DNA of 64,000 bases, taken from contig OENT01000374.1 in the NCBI GenBank assembly GCA_900239685.1, positions 62,001 to 126,000 on the forward strand. Direction: 5' to 3'. The DNA comes from Rotaria macrura (lineage: Eukaryota; Rotifera; Eurotatoria; Philodinida; Philodinidae). The notes under the pieces are model-generated. The model worked only from the letters and a program-made list of their open reading frames with translations. It was not told the DNA's origin and ran no database searches. Of the stretch, positions 61,398 through 64,000 are shown in pieces (the first letter of the stretch is position 1; every line of letters begins with the position of its first letter). The position numbers and the translations under genes are program-made.

Positions 61398-61645
61398 CAA
61401 GGGGAAAACAGCTGATGTCTAATTTCTGTAATCTTTTTTGCTTTACATCAATTGATTTCAATCAGAAAAAAGCAGGAAAATCAAAAAAACAATAACAGAA
61501 ATCGAGAAATTCGGGTTTTAACTGTCTCTCCCTAAATTGATATTTCGAACAACAAGGCTACCGAATTTTATCATTTCAATCGAGTCACTGATTTTTTAGT
61601 TTTAAAATTGATTTAAAATCAAAAACATCAGCTGTTTCCCCCTTG
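61398..61645. mobile_element. nested MITE-like element in hAT relic
   Basis: 248 bp with inverted ends CAAGGGGAAAACAGCTGATG and CATCAGCTGTTTCCCCCTTG. It lies just after the hAT transposase stop, so it inserted later. Non-coding. Confidence 0.7.
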
Positions 61646-61949
61646 ACTTAATTTCTGGTCTTGTGCCTTTTTTACTAATGTGTGAAATTTTATGTACCAT
61701 CGTGTGAAACTTGTTGTACTCTTGGATACTACTGAGTATTCTTGCAATACACAGTGAAATAAATTATAAAATTAACAGACAAAAACAAACTCAAAATATT
61801 TAATGACAGAACTCAAGTCACTCAAGGAATTAACGGGGCAAGGAGAGACTGGGAAACCATTATCGGGACTGGGCGGCGTCGGGGAAGGAAAACGAACGTA
61901 AAGTTGGAGCAGAATGGGCTGTGAAAAACTTACCCAGTTTTGATCTCTG

Positions 61950-64000
61950 GCGGTGACTACGTTTTCCACGAAGAAATATAAAAAAGTTCATGAATTTGCA
62001 CAAAATCTCGGTATTCACATTTGTTATACTGTAATACGTAACAAATTTTCTGAAAAAGTTGTAAAAAAAGTTAGCAATTTCGAAAATGGAAAAAAGTGTT
62101 GATATCAGTCTTGGATAGTTATCTATTCTATGACACTAGTAACAATTAAAATATTAAGATGCTTACATTACACAGTATTTTGAGCTGGATAAATTTTACA
62201 GATGTACCTTGTGAATATGCCAGAAAACTGTTATCCATGACTTTATACAGTTCCATTTACTCTTTTTAAAATAAAATTTGCACATATTTATCTCGTTTCT
62301 ATCGAATGCTATTCAAGAAATACTCACCACTACCTTCATTTCAAATTGGATATTAGGAAAATTTTATCTTATTGATTTTCGAGGTTATATTAAGTAGCTG
62401 AAACGTTCATTTACATGGGAACTCGAATCAAACAATTTATGTAATAGCATCAGCTTACCCTCGAATTAAACTGGAAATAAAATACTTCGTTTTCCCTACT
62501 CGAAAATCCTTTCCCTGTGATTAGAATACCAGAGCGTTAATGGCACAGAACACAAAGGGAAACAAGCTGGATCTATAGACAGATCAATACCCTTATTATT
62601 TGGAGAAAATAATATCTACATATTAGATATGATCTCTGCACCAAGTACTACTGAGAAAAGCGAGATTTCAAGAATGCCCAATATACTTGTACTTTTCACA
62701 GTATTTCATTCTGACTTCAGAATTTTGAAGTCTCACTTCCCGATTGAATAAATGGGAACGGATTTTGACTGTGCAATACTACACAATAGATCGAGTACCA
62801 ATAAGCCCTTGGCATCGGAAGTAAGATCGCTCACAGTACTTAATTGAATTCCATCAAATATCAGCAGAAAGATTCGATAGAACTACAACATGCAGATATA
62901 TGAATTTCATTCCATCTGTCGAGCTCCGACAGGATTTCGTCGATTTCATAGAAATTCACATGCACTTAGATTGGATTTCTAATGGAATCGACAGTATCTG
63001 ATAGACAGAATGATTCCACTGCATCTTCCTTCATTGTTTATTGATCCTCTTGAGAATTCTTCGCACATTTGTTATTTCAATCTGTATAAACTGTGCATAG
63101 ATTTCTGCATGCCTACAGAGAAAAAACACATCGTGTTTTAATATATGGAACATGGAGCTTGAAACTGGCATTCCGAAGAAAAGTCACTTCACATACAGAC
63201 AACTTTCCAGTTTTGACTTTTTTCCGTCTATGAGCCGAGGTGGTATTCTGCATAAATTGCATTCCAAATAAAGTCGAAAAAAAGGTGATTAAGAAACAAC
63301 TTAAAACAACTCAATCGAAACCGTCGATTGTGTAACTCTGTACTAGTTGAAGGCGAAACATGTGGAACATATCCAAAAACAACACAATACATCAAGAAAC
63401 AATTCTATTAGTAAACATTCCGAAAGTTTATTTCTGACGAATCCTGAAAAGACAACAACAATGACTCATTTCAAACAGATCATTGCTTTTTCTCAAAGGA
63501 CAGATCTCACGATTCATAATCTGCTTCATTACAAAGTGATTTGGATATTCTTCAAAGACTTTGAATAAACATCTAGACAGAAGAATGATCCAATGGAGAT
63601 AAACAATTTTACGCTATGCTCTCTATAAGATGAGGTTCTGAATTTTCAATTTCATTCACTACTGACTTTCTAAGACACTGCCTCTAATAAACCGTATTGA
63701 TCATCAATTGCCCACTGAGGTGAATTCCTCATTGCATGTATGTATATCTGCCTAAATCAACTTCTTTTCTGTATTCGACTCCTTGTTAAAGCCCTTTTTA
63801 ACCTGTGGAAAATTCCTGAAATACGTTTCACTGTAATCAGTCTGCTAATCATCATGTATGTATAGCTATGTTTCTTCTTCAAAAATATCTGCGAGTATCG
63901 TTTTTCATCAGCACGATAGGATTACCTGCCTGAACAGTGGTAATGGTGACTTTCATCATTAAAATTGCAGCTCGAATATTGAACTTGATGCTTCAAGTAG
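61950..64000. other. end of window, nothing recognised
   Basis: AT-rich. The part 62760-63010 is somewhat less AT-rich and on the minus strand gives short protein-like runs broken by stops, perhaps an old element. No gene is supported. Confidence 0.45.

Larger units (their letters stand above)
60593..61949 (+). mobile_element. hAT transposon relic
   Basis: Inverted ends CAGAGACCGAAACGGGA (60593 on) and CCCAGTTTTGATCTCTG (to 61949), flanked by GTGGTGGT and GCGGTGAC (5 of 8 equal), a weak remnant of an 8-bp duplication. It contains transposase remnants and a nested small element (61398-61645). Confidence 0.65.

Noticed and set aside
1-64000. Telomeric or rRNA/tRNA sequence
   Set aside because: No run of G-rich telomeric repeats, no rRNA blocks and no convincing tRNA cloverleaf with A and B boxes was seen by eye; a dedicated tRNA scan could still find one.

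Overview
The window is nuclear DNA of a small animal, most likely a bdelloid rotifer. The reasons are AT-rich sequence, introns mostly 50-80 bp with GTAAGT-like donors, dense decayed transposons, a tandem-module cysteine-rich membrane protein of a type I associate with bdelloid genomes (recalled, not searched), and a gene of bacterial/phage ancestry that carries a spliceosomal intron. Genus cannot be told. There is one assembly gap (5587-5773).

Layout. 216-805 (+): RNF11-like RING-H2 ubiquitin ligase. 806-8029: mostly non-coding, with one small candidate secreted protein (2888-3163), the gap and diffuse repeats. 8030-9530 (-): unrecognised single-pass membrane/coiled-coil protein in four exons. 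9531-13513: non-coding apart from a weak two-exon secreted-peptide candidate. 13514-20526 (-): complete 12-exon VPS45 (Sec1/Munc18 family) with two kb-scale introns among otherwise tiny ones. 20527-31479: a transposon graveyard holding CpG-rich foldback elements, a Penelope-like GIY-YIG relic split by a TIR element with a KRBA2/SCAND3-type integrase, an inverted-arm element with repeated GATCAGT boxes, and a hAT relic with a BED finger. 31480-39461 (+): a protein of three homologous ectodomain modules, probably one gene with a 3.8-kb intron that itself holds a hAT MITE and a CpG foldback. 39462-43510: little recognisable. 43511-44413 (-): secreted N-acetylmuramoyl-L-alanine amidase with two small cysteine-rich repeats and a catalytic domain resembling actinobacterial/phage endolysins. 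47003-47636: TIR element whose ends are themselves hairpins. 47787-49499 (+): SLC22 organic ion transporter. 49500-58278: gene desert with a hAT MITE and a P-loop kinase pseudogene. 58279-59971 (+): phospholipid scramblase in eight exons. 60593-61949: hAT C-terminal relic with a nested MITE. From there to the end nothing is recognised.

The host genes have no evident operon-like or pathway relation: membrane traffic (VPS45), ubiquitin signalling (RNF11-like), transport (SLC22), lipid scrambling, antibacterial digestion or defence (amidase), and a lineage-restricted surface protein. All exon joins were made by eye from splice signals, reading-frame continuity and remembered family sequences; no database search was run.
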